DNA from: an uncultured SAR86 cluster bacterium
GTDB lineage: Bacteria; Pseudomonadota; Gammaproteobacteria; Magnimaribacterales; Magnimaribacteraceae
Length of the DNA: 38,727 nucleotides
Direction: 5' to 3'
Assembly (NCBI GenBank): GCA_902605935.1
Contig: CACLEI010000011.1
Span: 1-38,727 of the forward strand
The notes under the pieces were generated by a model that ran no database searches, was not told the DNA's origin, and was given only the letters and a program-made list of their open reading frames with translations. Made by a program: the position numbers and the translations under genes. Numbering within the stretch: position 1 is the stretch's first letter; each line of letters opens with the position of its first letter. This document shows, piece by piece, positions 26,155 through 38,087 of this stretch.

Positions 26155-27990
26155 CTACTCCACCGTCACAGACTTAGCGAGGTTTCGTGGCTGATCAATG
26201 TCAGTTCCCTTAAGGATGGCTACATGATAAGCAAGCAGCTGTAGTGGGATAGAATATATGAGAGGGGCAATCAGCTCAGGGACTTCAGGCAGTTCAATAA
26301 ATTTGGTTATTGATTCATCTTCCTGATGAGCTGCAGAGTGTCCAAAAACATAAAGCTTTCCTCCTCGCGCTCTAACTTCTTCAAGGTTTGATTGAAGTTT
26401 TGCAAGCAGATCATCATTAGGGGCAACCGCGACAACAGGCATTTCTGAATCAACGAGAGCTAATGGTCCGTGTTTCAGTTCTCCTGCAGGATATGCTTCT
26501 GCGTGTATATAGGAAATTTCTTTAAGCTTTAGCGCACCTTCCATGGCTACGGGGTAATGAATGCCTCTACCCAAAAAGAGAGCATGTTCCTTTTGATCAA
26601 AATCTTCTGCCATTTCAATAATTTGATCTTCAAGCAACATTACCGAATCTAAAGAATCAGGTAGTGCTCTTAGTGAATTATTTATGGTATTTTCTGCAGC
26701 CGAGGATAGACCATGATGCCTTCCGAGAATTAAAGTTAACATCAATAAGCCAACGAGCTGAGTGGTAAAGGCTTTTGTTGAAGCAACACCTATTTCAGGG
26801 CCTGCTTTGGTTAAAAATACTAAATCAGATTCTCTCGCTAAAGAGCTTGAAGGGACATTGCATATACCAAGGCGGGCTAAGTAGCCTGAATCTTTTGCAG
26901 CACTTAAGCAAGCAAGCGTATCTGCTGTTTCACCAGACTGAGAAATCGTTATAAATAGTGTATTTGGCGCTACAACTTTATTTCTATATCTAAATTCACT
27001 TGCCACTTCTACGCTGCAGGGCAAACCAGCAAGACCTTCTAACCAATATTTAGCTACTGTTCCGGCATGGAAGCTAGTTCCACAAGCTACAATCTGGACA
27101 GCCTCTACTTTTTTGAAAATATCTGGGGCAATTGGACCGAAGATTTCTTCCTGAACACCAGAATCAGTCAGTTGTCCTTCTAACAGGCCTTTGATTTTTG
27201 ATGGCTGCTCATTAATTTCTTTTAGCATGAAGTGCCTATATTCACCTTTATCAACCGTCTCTCCTAAAGACTTAGCAACTACAACAGGTCTTTGAACTTC
27301 AGTATCATCCAGGTCCCAGTAGCGAATTGTTTCAGATGTAATTTCGGCAAGGTCGCCATCTTCAAGAAATACAAAATTCTCAGCAAAATCTGCTAAAGCA
27401 AGTTGATCGGAAGCTATAAAATTTTCACCATGGCCCATACCGATAACCAAGGGACTTCCTTTTCTGGCTGAAGCCAAAATTCCAGGTTCGTTCTCACAAA
27501 CTGCACCTATTGCATAAGCTCCTCTGAGATCCTTCACTGCCGCCTTCAAGGCATCGATTAAAGTCACTTTATTCTCGCTCATTTTTGCATGAATCAGGTG
27601 AGCAATAACTTCTGTGTCTGTTTCTGACTCAAAAACATAACCTAAAGCTTTAAGCGTAGTTCTAATTTCTTGATGATTTTCAATAATGCCGTTATGAATA
27701 ACAAAAATATTATTATTTGAATGGTGCGGGTGAGCATTTGTCTCTGTTGGCAGGCCATGAGTTGCCCATCTGGTGTGGGCAATACCCGTATTACCGTTCA
27801 CAGGATTTTGATCAATGGAGTTTTGGAGCTCTGCCACCTTACCAGTGCTTTTAAATACCTTTATTTGTTCTGTTTCATCAAAAATAGCAAGGCCAGCTGA
27901 GTCATATCCTCTATATTCCTGACGCAAAAGCCCTACCAGCAGTTTATCTACTGAGGGTTTGCTAGAAGCTACTCCGATTATTCCACACAT
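26155..27990 (-). CDS. glmS: Glutamine-fructose-6-phosphate aminotransferase (isomerizing)
   Basis: GlmS makes glucosamine-6-phosphate from fructose-6-phosphate and glutamine, the first step toward UDP-GlcNAc for peptidoglycan and LPS. The 611-residue length matches E. coli (609). The start MCGIIGVASS exposes the catalytic Cys2 of the N-terminal glutaminase domain, with RWATHGLPTETNAHPH following. Two SIS sugar-isomerase domains come after it, with CGTSFHAGTVAKYWLE and ISQSGETADTLACL. The C-terminus DQPRNLAKSVTVE is the invariant family end. It starts 3 nt after glmU, so the two are co-transcribed and supply consecutive pathway steps. There is no leader long enough for a glmS ribozyme. Confidence 0.97.
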   Translation of the reverse strand: MCGIIGVASSKPSVDKLLVGLLRQEYRGYDSAGLAIFDETEQIKVFKSTGKVAELQNSIDQNPVNGNTGIAHTRWATHGLPTETNAHPHHSNNNIFVIHNGIIENHQEIRTTLKALGYVFESETDTEVIAHLIHAKMSENKVTLIDALKAAVKDLRGAYAIGAVCENEPGILASARKGSPLVIGMGHGENFIASDQLALADFAENFVFLEDGDLAEITSETIRYWDLDDTEVQRPVVVAKSLGETVDKGEYRHFMLKEINEQPSKIKGLLEGQLTDSGVQEEIFGPIAPDIFKKVEAVQIVACGTSFHAGTVAKYWLEGLAGLPCSVEVASEFRYRNKVVAPNTLFITISQSGETADTLACLSAAKDSGYLARLGICNVPSSSLARESDLVFLTKAGPEIGVASTKAFTTQLVGLLMLTLILGRHHGLSSAAENTINNSLRALPDSLDSVMLLEDQIIEMAEDFDQKEHALFLGRGIHYPVAMEGALKLKEISYIHAEAYPAGELKHGPLALVDSEMPVVAVAPNDDLLAKLQSNLEEVRARGGKLYVFGHSAAHQEDESITKFIELPEVPELIAPLIYSIPLQLLAYHVAILKGTDIDQPRNLAKSVTVE

Positions 27991-27993
27991 AAT

Positions 27994-29340
27994 TTATTTC
28001 TTCTTGTTCAGATTAACTTGTTTGCCTCTTGCAACAGCAAGTTTACCCTTTGGAACGTCCTTAGTTATAACCGATCCGGCTCCGGTGTAAGAGTTTTCTC
28101 CAAGAACCAAGGGCGCAACAAGTGAGCTATTAGAGCCTATAAATGTCCCATCTGCAATTATGGTTTTATGTTTATTTTTTCCATCATAGTTACAGGTTAT
28201 AGTCCCAGCACCTACATTTACTTTAGTACCTAGTCTTGCGTCACCTAAATAAGTAAGGTGTTTAGCCTTAGAGTTTTTTCCAATATTACTTCTATTAGAC
28301 TCAACAAAATTACCAAGTTCTGCTCCTTCTGTTAGCTCGCTACCTCCTCTTATTCTTGCAAAAGGCCCAATCTTGCAGTTTTTTCCAATTACACTATCTT
28401 CTAATACAGTATTTGCATAAACAATAGTGTTCTCTTTGATGCTGCAGTTAGAAATGTAGCAATTAGGTCCTATGTGAACATTCTTTCCCAAGACATTGTT
28501 GCCCTCAAAAACATTATTGATATCTACAAAAGCGTTTTGTCCTATTTTGATATCTCCCCTGATGTCTATCCTTGAAGTGTCGGCAATAGTCACCCCGCTT
28601 TTAAGCAAATCTTCAGCTAATTTCTTCTGATAGGCTCTTTCAATCTCATGCAACTCCTTTTTGTCATTAGCGCCACCAACTTCATAAGGGTCGCATAAAG
28701 TAGCCACAACATCTACTGAATGATTATTTGCAATTTCAACCAGATCAGTCAGATAATATTCTTTCGCTGCATTGTTATTTTTGATTTTAGAAATAAATTG
28801 TTGAAGCAGGTTGGCTTTGATCGCTAAGATGCCAGAATTAACTTCTCTTAATTCTTTTTCCGCTGATGACGCATCTTTGTGCTCTATAATTTTTTGAACA
28901 TTTTTCTTAAAGCTGCGGATAATTCTGCCATAACCTGTGGGGTCTTCCTTTATAAAGGTCAATAACGAAAGTTTTCCTGTTGATGCAGATTTTATAAGTC
29001 TGTTAAGTGTATTCTTTTTTACCAAGGGAACGTCGCCGTAAAGAACTACAGCTACAGAATTCTTTCTAATATTAGGCAGTGCATGCTTAACAGCATGAGC
29101 TGTTCCCAGCTGATTTTTTTGTTTTACAAAGCAAAGCTTTTTTTTAGAAACAAGATCTCTTTCAACTTCATTAGATTTGTAACCCACCACAATTGAAGTT
29201 TTAGAACTAGGAAATGAATCGACTGTATCGATTAGGTGCTGGATCATGGGTTTGCCTGCTATGCTCGCAAGCACTTTAGGAGAATCTCCTCCCATCCTTG
29301 TGCCTTTACCGGCAGCTAAAATTATAAAATCTATATTCAT
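27994..29340 (-). CDS. glmU: Bifunctional GlmU: GlcN-1-P acetyltransferase / GlcNAc-1-P uridyltransferase
   Basis: GlmU performs the last two steps to UDP-GlcNAc. The N-terminal nucleotidyltransferase domain opens with the signature LAAGKGTRMGGDSPKVLASI, and LGTAHAVKHALP and YGDVPLV follow. The C-terminal half is a left-handed beta-helix of hexapeptide repeats (from about residue 250), with acetyltransferase-site segments KHLTYLGDARLG and NVGAGTITCNYDGKNKHKT. The 448 residues compare with 456 in E. coli. It sits 43 nt after atpC and 3 nt before glmS, the common atp-glmU-glmS order in gammaproteobacteria. In the 43-nt gap a short GC hairpin (GGCG, four-base loop, CGCC) is visible but lacks the T-tract of a terminator on this strand. 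Confidence 0.96.
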   Translation of the reverse strand: MNIDFIILAAGKGTRMGGDSPKVLASIAGKPMIQHLIDTVDSFPSSKTSIVVGYKSNEVERDLVSKKKLCFVKQKNQLGTAHAVKHALPNIRKNSVAVVLYGDVPLVKKNTLNRLIKSASTGKLSLLTFIKEDPTGYGRIIRSFKKNVQKIIEHKDASSAEKELREVNSGILAIKANLLQQFISKIKNNNAAKEYYLTDLVEIANNHSVDVVATLCDPYEVGGANDKKELHEIERAYQKKLAEDLLKSGVTIADTSRIDIRGDIKIGQNAFVDINNVFEGNNVLGKNVHIGPNCYISNCSIKENTIVYANTVLEDSVIGKNCKIGPFARIRGGSELTEGAELGNFVESNRSNIGKNSKAKHLTYLGDARLGTKVNVGAGTITCNYDGKNKHKTIIADGTFIGSNSSLVAPLVLGENSYTGAGSVITKDVPKGKLAVARGKQVNLNKKK

Positions 29341-29383
29341 CGGAACAATGGCGCATTCGCCCCAAGTGGTTTTTCTTATTTAA

Positions 29384-29797
29384 CTACTTCTTACGGAGTT
29401 TCTGCAAGGCTTTTAACCTGGCAGCTGCCTCAGCTAGTTGGGCTGATGCCATGGAATAATCCATCTCTGATTTTTGATCTTCTAGTTCTCTTTCTGCTAA
29501 TTCTTTTGCTCTTTCAGCGGCTGCTGAGTCTATATCATCAGCTCTCTCTGCAACATCTGTTAGAAGAGTTATCTCTCCAGGCTGGACTTCTAGGAATCCA
29601 CCTGAAGCAAAAAATATCTCTTCTTCACCCCCCTCTAACACGAGCTTAACCGGACCGGGCTTTAGGTTTGTTAGAAGCGGAGCATGTCTCGGTGTAATAG
29701 CTATTTCACCGGCACCACCTTCAGCACTCAATAACTCGACAGGTCCAGAGAAAAGCTCTCCTTCTGGACTAACTATATTGCACTGAATAGTTGACAT
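29384..29797 (-). CDS. atpC: F1Fo ATP synthase subunit epsilon
   Basis: Epsilon is part of the central stalk and inhibits the ATPase direction. The 137-residue protein has the N-terminal beta sandwich (IQCNIVSPEGELFSGPVELL, GEIAITPRHAPLLTNLKPG, FFASGGFLEVQPGEITLLTD) and a C-terminal two-helix region (about 88-137) rich in Ala, Glu and Lys that gives the inhibitory conformation. The normal length and order after atpD (3-nt gap) make it the last gene of the ATP synthase operon proper. Confidence 0.95.
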   Translation of the reverse strand: MSTIQCNIVSPEGELFSGPVELLSAEGGAGEIAITPRHAPLLTNLKPGPVKLVLEGGEEEIFFASGGFLEVQPGEITLLTDVAERADDIDSAAAERAKELAERELEDQKSEMDYSMASAQLAEAAARLKALQKLRKK

Positions 29798-29800
29798 AGA

Positions 29801-32079
<2,279 letters not shown>

Positions 32080-32085
32080 TGATCC

Positions 32086-33630
32086 CTACCAGGTTTGTGT
32101 TTCCATGAATTTATCTAGGGCTTCTTTGAAGGCATTTTGAATATCGTCTCCATATTCTCCGGTCTCTGATACCTTGTCCATGAGATCTTTATGCTCGGAA
32201 TTCATATAGGCTATCAAGCTCTTTTCAAAGTCTTTGATTTTTTCGACCTCAACCTGCCTTAGATATCCTTCATTAGCTGTGTATAGCATTAGACCCATTT
32301 CAGCTACAGACATTGGTGAAAACTGATCTTGTTTCGTCAGCTCTGTAACCCTTACACCATGCTCTAATTGCTCTTTGGATGCCTCATCAAGATCTGAAGC
32401 AAATTGGGCAAAAGCCTCTAACTCTCGATATTGAGCGAGAGCTGTTTTAATTCCGCCACCTAGCTTTTTAATTATTGGAACCTGAGCAGCACCACCTACC
32501 CTTGAAACTGAAATTCCAGGATCCATGGCTGGTTTTAATCCTGAACTGAATAAAGACGACTCGAGGAAAATTTGTCCATCGGTTATTGAAATTACGTTCG
32601 TAGGAACAAACGCTGAAACGTCTCCAGCCTGAGTTTCGATGATTGGCAGTGCAGTCAACGAACCGGTTTTTCCCTTCACCTCACCATTTGTATAGTTCTC
32701 TACATACTCCTCATTCACTCTTGCGGCTCTTTCTAGTAGTCTTGAGTGAAGGTAGAAAACATCACCGGGATAAGCCTCCCTTCCGGGCGGTCTTCTTAGT
32801 AAAAGAGACATCTGTCTATATGCAACGGCTTGTTTAGAAAGGTCATCGTAGATAATTAGAGCATCCTCTCCCCTATCTCTGAAATACTCGCCCATAGAAC
32901 AAGCTGCAAAAGGGGCAATATATTGCATGGGTGCTGGGTCAGCCGCCGCAGCCACTACAACAATTGTGTTTTCCATTGCGCCATACTGCTCAAGAGTTCT
33001 AACTACCTGGGCAATTGAAGATTGCTTTTGTCCTATTGCTACATATATACACTTAACGCCAGTGTCTTTTTGATTGATTATTGCATCAATGGCAATAGCA
33101 GTTTTACCGGTCTGTCTGTCTCCAATGATCAACTCACGCTGACCTCTTCCAATAGGAACCATGCTATCAACCGCCTTTATGCCTAGTTGCACAGGTTGAT
33201 CTACAGACTTTCTTGAAATAACTCCAGGAGCGACTTTCTCTACTGGGGCGGTTTGATCTGTCTGCACTTCGCCTTTACCATCAATTGGGTTGCCTAGTGC
33301 GTCCACAACCCTGCCCATAAGAGCCTCTCCAACGGGGACCTCTAAAATTCTTCCAGTACACTTAGCAGAGCCGCCTTCTGCCAGTAGCTTGTAATCTCCC
33401 AAGATAACGGCCCCAACAGAGTCAACTTCTAAATTAAGTGCCATTCCCATGACGCCATGTTCAAACTCTATAAGCTCACCATTCATGACTTCGCCAAGAC
33501 CGTGTATTCTCGCTATACCGTCCGCAAGGAAAACAATTGTGCCTTCATTGCTAGGAGTGGAGGCGGTATCAAGAGCATCAATTTTCTGTTTGATGACCTG
33601 ACTAATTTCTGATGGGTTTAATTCTTCCAT
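32086..33630 (-). CDS. atpA: F1Fo ATP synthase subunit alpha
   Basis: The regulatory, non-catalytic nucleotide-binding subunit of F1. At 514 residues it is within one of E. coli alpha (513). The N-terminal segment [17 protein letters not shown] contacts subunit delta; the P-loop is [20 protein letters not shown], followed by [18 protein letters not shown]. The helical C-terminal domain ends in the usual KFMETQTW-type tail. A 4-nt gap to atpH and a 6-nt gap to atpG indicate co-transcription. The antisense ORF at 32643 is a shadow. Confidence 0.97.
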   Translation of the reverse strand: MEELNPSEISQVIKQKIDALDTASTPSNEGTIVFLADGIARIHGLGEVMNGELIEFEHGVMGMALNLEVDSVGAVILGDYKLLAEGGSAKCTGRILEVPVGEALMGRVVDALGNPIDGKGEVQTDQTAPVEKVAPGVISRKSVDQPVQLGIKAVDSMVPIGRGQRELIIGDRQTGKTAIAIDAIINQKDTGVKCIYVAIGQKQSSIAQVVRTLEQYGAMENTIVVVAAAADPAPMQYIAPFAACSMGEYFRDRGEDALIIYDDLSKQAVAYRQMSLLLRRPPGREAYPGDVFYLHSRLLERAARVNEEYVENYTNGEVKGKTGSLTALPIIETQAGDVSAFVPTNVISITDGQIFLESSLFSSGLKPAMDPGISVSRVGGAAQVPIIKKLGGGIKTALAQYRELEAFAQFASDLDEASKEQLEHGVRVTELTKQDQFSPMSVAEMGLMLYTANEGYLRQVEVEKIKDFEKSLIAYMNSEHKDLMDKVSETGEYGDDIQNAFKEALDKFMETQTW

Positions 33631-33634
33631 TGTT

Positions 33635-34147
33635 TTATTTGATTTGATTTCTTAATTTTTCAAGCTTTCCTTTAACGCTGTAATCTGTAACTTCGTCACC
33701 GCATTTGATAGAAAAACCACCTATTAAACTTTTATCTATTACTTGTTCCACTGTTAATGAATCTCCATACCTTCCTTTCAAAGAGTCTGTAACTTTTTTT
33801 AATTGCTCATCTGTTAACTCAAAAGCTGACGTAATTAAAACCTCGCTAGAGCCTTTTGTTCCTGATAACAACTTTTTGTATTCTCTGGAGATATGTGGAA
33901 TAAGAGAAATTCTTTTAGACTCACCTAAAACTTTAATGAAGTTGCTGGTTTTGCTTTCAATTTGGCCTTCAAATAAGGAGAGGAACACTTCAGTCTTTTC
34001 CTTGTAAGCGAGCTTAGGAGAATCTATTAGCTGTTGTACTTCAGATGTCTCTAGAGCAAGCTCAAGCTGATCAAGATCCTTTTCCCACCCTTTAGAATGG
34101 TCATAGATCGCTTGGGCGTATGGTCTTGCTATGGTCTCGAAATTCAA
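33635..34147 (-). CDS. atpH: F1Fo ATP synthase subunit delta
   Basis: Delta joins the top of F1 to the peripheral stalk. The 170-residue protein begins [20 protein letters not shown], a clear delta/OSCP N-terminus, and ends with the beta-hairpin signature [30 protein letters not shown]. Length is slightly under E. coli (177). Sequence conservation in this family is low in the middle, but position between atpF (2-nt gap) and atpA settles the call. There are no unusual features. Confidence 0.95.
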   Translation of the reverse strand: MNFETIARPYAQAIYDHSKGWEKDLDQLELALETSEVQQLIDSPKLAYKEKTEVFLSLFEGQIESKTSNFIKVLGESKRISLIPHISREYKKLLSGTKGSSEVLITSAFELTDEQLKKVTDSLKGRYGDSLTVEQVIDKSLIGGFSIKCGDEVTDYSVKGKLEKLRNQIK

Positions 34148-34149
34148 AG

Positions 34150-34620
34150 TTATAACTCCTTAGCTATTTGATCGATGATTTGTGAGTTTTTATCTTTATC
34201 AACCTCTGAGCCTAGTATTTTTTCAGCCCCCGCAACGGCTAGGGCTGCTACTTCAGATCTTAATTCTTCCTTGGTTCTTTTTGCGGCTTGATCTAGATCG
34301 CTTTGAGCAGAGACTTTTATCCTTTCAGCTTCTTCGTGTGCAGTAGATTTTGCATCCTCCACTAGCTGATTTGCTCGAGCATTTGCCTGATTGACTAAAT
34401 CAGCAGCCTCTTTCTTGGCCTCTTCTAAAATTTCAATTTTTTTCTGATGCGCTTCATCAAGCTCTCGCTTTCCTCGGCTGGCAGCTTCTAAACCATCGGA
34501 TATTTCTTTTTCTCTCTCTTCTAGTGCCTCAAGAATAAAAGGCCAAACGTATTGCATGGTGAACCACACAAAAAATACAAATGCTAAAAGCTGTCCGAAT
34601 AATGTGGCATTAAAATTCAT
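34150..34620 (-). CDS. atpF: F1Fo ATP synthase subunit b
   Basis: Subunit b forms the dimeric peripheral stalk. The 156-residue protein equals E. coli b in length. It has one N-terminal transmembrane helix ([20 protein letters not shown]) followed by a long, charged, Ala-rich helix with continuous coiled-coil character (about 35-150), as expected. It is between atpE (22-nt gap) and atpH (2-nt gap). There is a single b gene, with no b' copy, as in non-photosynthetic gammaproteobacteria. Confidence 0.96.
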   Translation of the reverse strand: MNFNATLFGQLLAFVFFVWFTMQYVWPFILEALEEREKEISDGLEAASRGKRELDEAHQKKIEILEEAKKEAADLVNQANARANQLVEDAKSTAHEEAERIKVSAQSDLDQAAKRTKEELRSEVAALAVAGAEKILGSEVDKDKNSQIIDQIAKEL

Positions 34621-34642
34621 TTACAAAACTCCGGGCTTATTT

Positions 34643-34873
34643 TTATGTGAATAAGAATAAAAGACCGATCGCAAGCGAAACAATGGGTATCGCATCTACT
34701 AGACCCATACCAATTAGCAGCTGTGTAAAAAGGTACGGCTGAAGTTCAGGCTGTCTTGCGATTCCTTCTAGGTATTTTGCAGTAATTAGACCAACGCCGA
34801 TTCCGACACCAATGGCGCCTCCTCCTGTTAGTAGGGCTCCTGCGACCCTTCTTATAGCTTCTGCTTCTTCCAT
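34643..34873 (-). CDS. atpE: F1Fo ATP synthase subunit c
   Basis: The proteolipid of the rotor ring. The track start at 34993 runs back into atpB; the ATG at 34873, with TAAGGAG just upstream, gives a normal 76-residue hairpin. The first helix has the Gly-rich packing motif (GVGIGVG, residues 22-28), the polar loop is ARQPELQ, and the ion-binding carboxylate is Asp60 in MGLVDAIPIV. There is no Gln/Glu-Ser/Thr set typical of sodium-binding rings, so proton use is likely by family knowledge. It lies 23 nt after atpB and 22 nt before atpF. The ring is a known YidC client in E. coli. Confidence 0.96.
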   Translation of the reverse strand: MEEAEAIRRVAGALLTGGGAIGVGIGVGLITAKYLEGIARQPELQPYLFTQLLIGMGLVDAIPIVSLAIGLLFLFT

Positions 34874-34896
34874 TTTATTCTCCTTAGATAAAAAAA

Positions 34897-35856
<960 letters not shown>

Positions 35857-35883
35857 TTAGTGAAAGAAGAATTTGTTACTTTT

Positions 35884-36735
35884 TTAAGATTTTAATTTAT
35901 CTAAGACGCCCTCTAAGGCATCAAGGGTTTTGTAGCTTACTATTATTTTACCAGAGCCCTTCTTGCTGTGTTTTATTTCTACAGGCGAGCCAAGTGTTTC
36001 AGACAATTCTTTTTCAAGCGACACTATATTCGGGTCTCGTTGGGTTTTTGATTTAACAGTCTTTTTTTTATTGCCAGACAAGCCTCCAACAATGGCTTCA
36101 CACTCTCTTACTGAAAGTGATTCTGAAACCACTTTCTTTGCACATTGAAGTTGAGCATCTTCAGTTAATGTTAAAAGCGCTCTTGCGTGGCCCATTTCAA
36201 TTTTTCCTTCTTCTAATAAAGATTGAACTTCAGGACTAAGCGATAGAAGCCTCAAAAGGTTGGTTACTGTTGAACGAGATTTTCCAACTGCGGCCCCAAG
36301 CTCTTCTTGTGAGAGATTAAACTCTCCTTGAAGCCTCAAAAGGCCCTTGGCCTGATCAAGAGCATTAAGGTCCTCTCTTTGAAGATTTTCTATTAGAGCA
36401 ATTTTGGCAGTTTCATCGTTATTCAGATCTCTTATGATGGCTGGAACAGAGCTAATACCAGCAAGTTGAGCAGCCCTCCACCTTCTCTCACCCACAACTA
36501 TCTCAAACCTTCCTGAGGCCAGCCTCCTTACAACCAGCGGCTGAAGAACTCCTTGTTCTTTTATGCTTTGAGACAACTCTTCAAGAGTAGACTTGTGCAT
36601 TTTTGTTCTGGGTTGATACTGCCCGGGAGCAAGATCGTCTAACGGAATCTGAGAAACCGAAACTCCATCTGATTTGGGTCTGTCTCCCAAAAGAGAGTCT
36701 AGTCCAGTGCCTAGACTAGATTTGTCTTTGTTCAT
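35884..36735 (-). CDS. parB: Chromosome partitioning protein ParB
   Basis: ParB binds parS near the origin, spreads as a CTP-dependent clamp and works with ParA to segregate origins. I take the ATG at 36735 (MNKDKSSLGTGLDSLLG), the usual short ParA-stimulating N-terminus, giving 283 residues; the track start at 36771 lies deeper in parA. Motifs are IPLDDLAPGQYQPR, the CTP-binding GERRWRAAQLAG, ALIENLQREDLN and a helix-turn-helix, LSQEELGAAVGKSRSTVTNL. The C-terminal dimerisation region follows a basic linker. It overlaps parA by about 20 nt. A parS-like site is in recF. Confidence 0.96.
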   Translation of the reverse strand: MNKDKSSLGTGLDSLLGDRPKSDGVSVSQIPLDDLAPGQYQPRTKMHKSTLEELSQSIKEQGVLQPLVVRRLASGRFEIVVGERRWRAAQLAGISSVPAIIRDLNNDETAKIALIENLQREDLNALDQAKGLLRLQGEFNLSQEELGAAVGKSRSTVTNLLRLLSLSPEVQSLLEEGKIEMGHARALLTLTEDAQLQCAKKVVSESLSVRECEAIVGGLSGNKKKTVKSKTQRDPNIVSLEKELSETLGSPVEIKHSKKGSGKIIVSYKTLDALEGVLDKLKS

Positions 36736-37510
36736 GAGTGTTATCGCTATACTGTTCTTCCGTCTTGCCAATCAATTCTCCGGCCAAGGCAAGATAAGCT
36801 AAAGAGCCTTTGGCGTTAGGCTCATAAGATAGAACGGACTTACCAAAACTAGGGGCTTCTGCTAATTTTATATTTCTAGGTATGACTGTTGAGTAAAGTT
36901 CGCTGGAAAAATGTTTTTGTAGCTCTCCTGTTACCTGTTGACCGAGCTTATTGCGAGGGTCAAACATGGTCCTTACAACGGCTTTCAATTGGAGGTTGTG
37001 GCCGGTGCTGTCATTTAATTGTCCTACAGTCTCTAAAAGTCCAGCCAAGCCTTCAAGGGCAAAATATTCACACTGCATTGGAACGAGTAAATCTTTGGCG
37101 GCTCTTAAACCGTTGAGAGTTAATAAGTTTAAAGAGGGCGGGCAGTCGATTATTATGTAATCGTACTTTTCATTAATGTCGGTTAAGTAGTTCAAAAGGG
37201 CTCTTTCTTGATCACCACCCCCTCTTAAGAAAGATTCTGCAGCTATTAGCTCCGGACCTGACGGCATAATGTCGTAACCCAGTTCTGTTCCAAAAACAAC
37301 TTCCCCCTGTGTTCCCATTAAAGCTGCAGCTGACCCTTTGGTTTGATCACATTTTTTTATGCCAGATCCGGTGGTTGCATTTGCCTGCGGATCTAGATCT
37401 ACCAACAGGACGGCTCGTTTCATTGCACTCAAAGATGCCGCCAGGTTTACGGCAGTGGTTGTCTTGCCAACACCTCCTTTCTGGTTTGCTATAACTAATG
37501 TGTTAACCAT
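36716..37510 (-). CDS. parA: Chromosome partitioning ATPase ParA (Soj family)
   Basis: ParA is a deviant-Walker ATPase that binds nucleoid DNA and moves ParB-parS complexes. The 264-residue protein opens with TLVIANQKGGVGKTTTAVNL, containing the K-G-G-x-G-K-T-T motif with the signature lysine, followed by LLVDLDPQANATTGSG and the Walker B-like YIIIDCPPSLNLLTLN. It lacks the N-terminal DNA-binding extension of plasmid type Ia ParA, so it is the chromosomal kind. It overlaps rsmG by 8 nt and parB by about 20 nt, forming rsmG-parA-parB. Confidence 0.97.
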   Translation of the reverse strand: MVNTLVIANQKGGVGKTTTAVNLAASLSAMKRAVLLVDLDPQANATTGSGIKKCDQTKGSAAALMGTQGEVVFGTELGYDIMPSGPELIAAESFLRGGGDQERALLNYLTDINEKYDYIIIDCPPSLNLLTLNGLRAAKDLLVPMQCEYFALEGLAGLLETVGQLNDSTGHNLQLKAVVRTMFDPRNKLGQQVTGELQKHFSSELYSTVIPRNIKLAEAPSFGKSVLSYEPNAKGSLAYLALAGELIGKTEEQYSDNTHEQRQI

Positions 37511-38087
37511 TGTTTTGCTCGGCTTCTATTGTAACTAAGATATGCGTCTTGTCTTTCGCTTTTGAAGGAAATTTGTCAATTTTTTTTAAAAGATAACCAG
37601 AAGGTATTCTTTCCTGATCAAATTGCTCCTGGGTCTTCATGAGCTTTAGCTCTACTCCTCTTTTTTGGAGCAAAGTGGCTGTTAAGCTAATGATTAATTC
37701 TGTAGAGCCTACTGCTCTGCAGACTATGTCAAATGATTCAGGAAAAGTTTTTGTTTGTATTTTTTCGATCCTTTGGTTGATGACGCTTGTGTTTTCTAGG
37801 CCCAAGCGAGAAGTTGCGTGTAATAAAAACGATGATTTCTTGGTGTTACTTTCTACTAAATGGAATTCTTTATTGGGGTTGGTGATGGCAAGTGGTATGC
37901 CCGGAAGCCCGCCTCCGCTGCCTAGATCAACTATGGTTTTCTTTAACAAAGGGGAAATGATCAAAGAATCTTCTATGTGATCATCGATTTTTTGGACTTG
38001 TTTTTTGGATATCAGGTTGTGGGTTTTATTCCAGGCAACCAGGTGGGCTTTATAGTCTGCTAGCAGGTTTGTTTGGTCCTTACCCAA
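37503..38087 (-). CDS. rsmG: 16S rRNA (guanine-527-N7) methyltransferase RsmG
   Basis: RsmG methylates G527 of 16S rRNA with S-adenosylmethionine. The 194-residue protein has the N-terminal KAHLVAWNKTHNLISKK region, the SAM-binding motif VDLGSGGGLPGIPLAI (about residues 53-68), HLVESNTKKSSFL for the ribose acidic loop, and FDIVCRAVGS. It is slightly shorter than E. coli RsmG (207). It overlaps the mnmG 3' end by 8 nt and parA by 8 nt, the usual mnmG-rsmG-parA order, and shows that the mnmG piece at 38080-38727 is in its native context. Confidence 0.96.
   Translation of the reverse strand: MGKDQTNLLADYKAHLVAWNKTHNLISKKQVQKIDDHIEDSLIISPLLKKTIVDLGSGGGLPGIPLAITNPNKEFHLVESNTKKSSFLLHATSRLGLENTSVINQRIEKIQTKTFPESFDIVCRAVGSTELIISLTATLLQKRGVELKLMKTQEQFDQERIPSGYLLKKIDKFPSKAKDKTHILVTIEAEQNNG

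Noticed and set aside
26120-27993. glmS ribozyme or riboswitch leader.
   Set aside because: Only 3 nt separate glmU from glmS, and the ribozyme is a feature of Gram-positive lineages.
29341-29383. GC hairpin in the atpC-glmU gap as a terminator.
   Set aside because: The stem is only 4 bp and no T-tract follows on the transcribed strand; glmU and glmS probably read on from the atp operon or have their own promoter.
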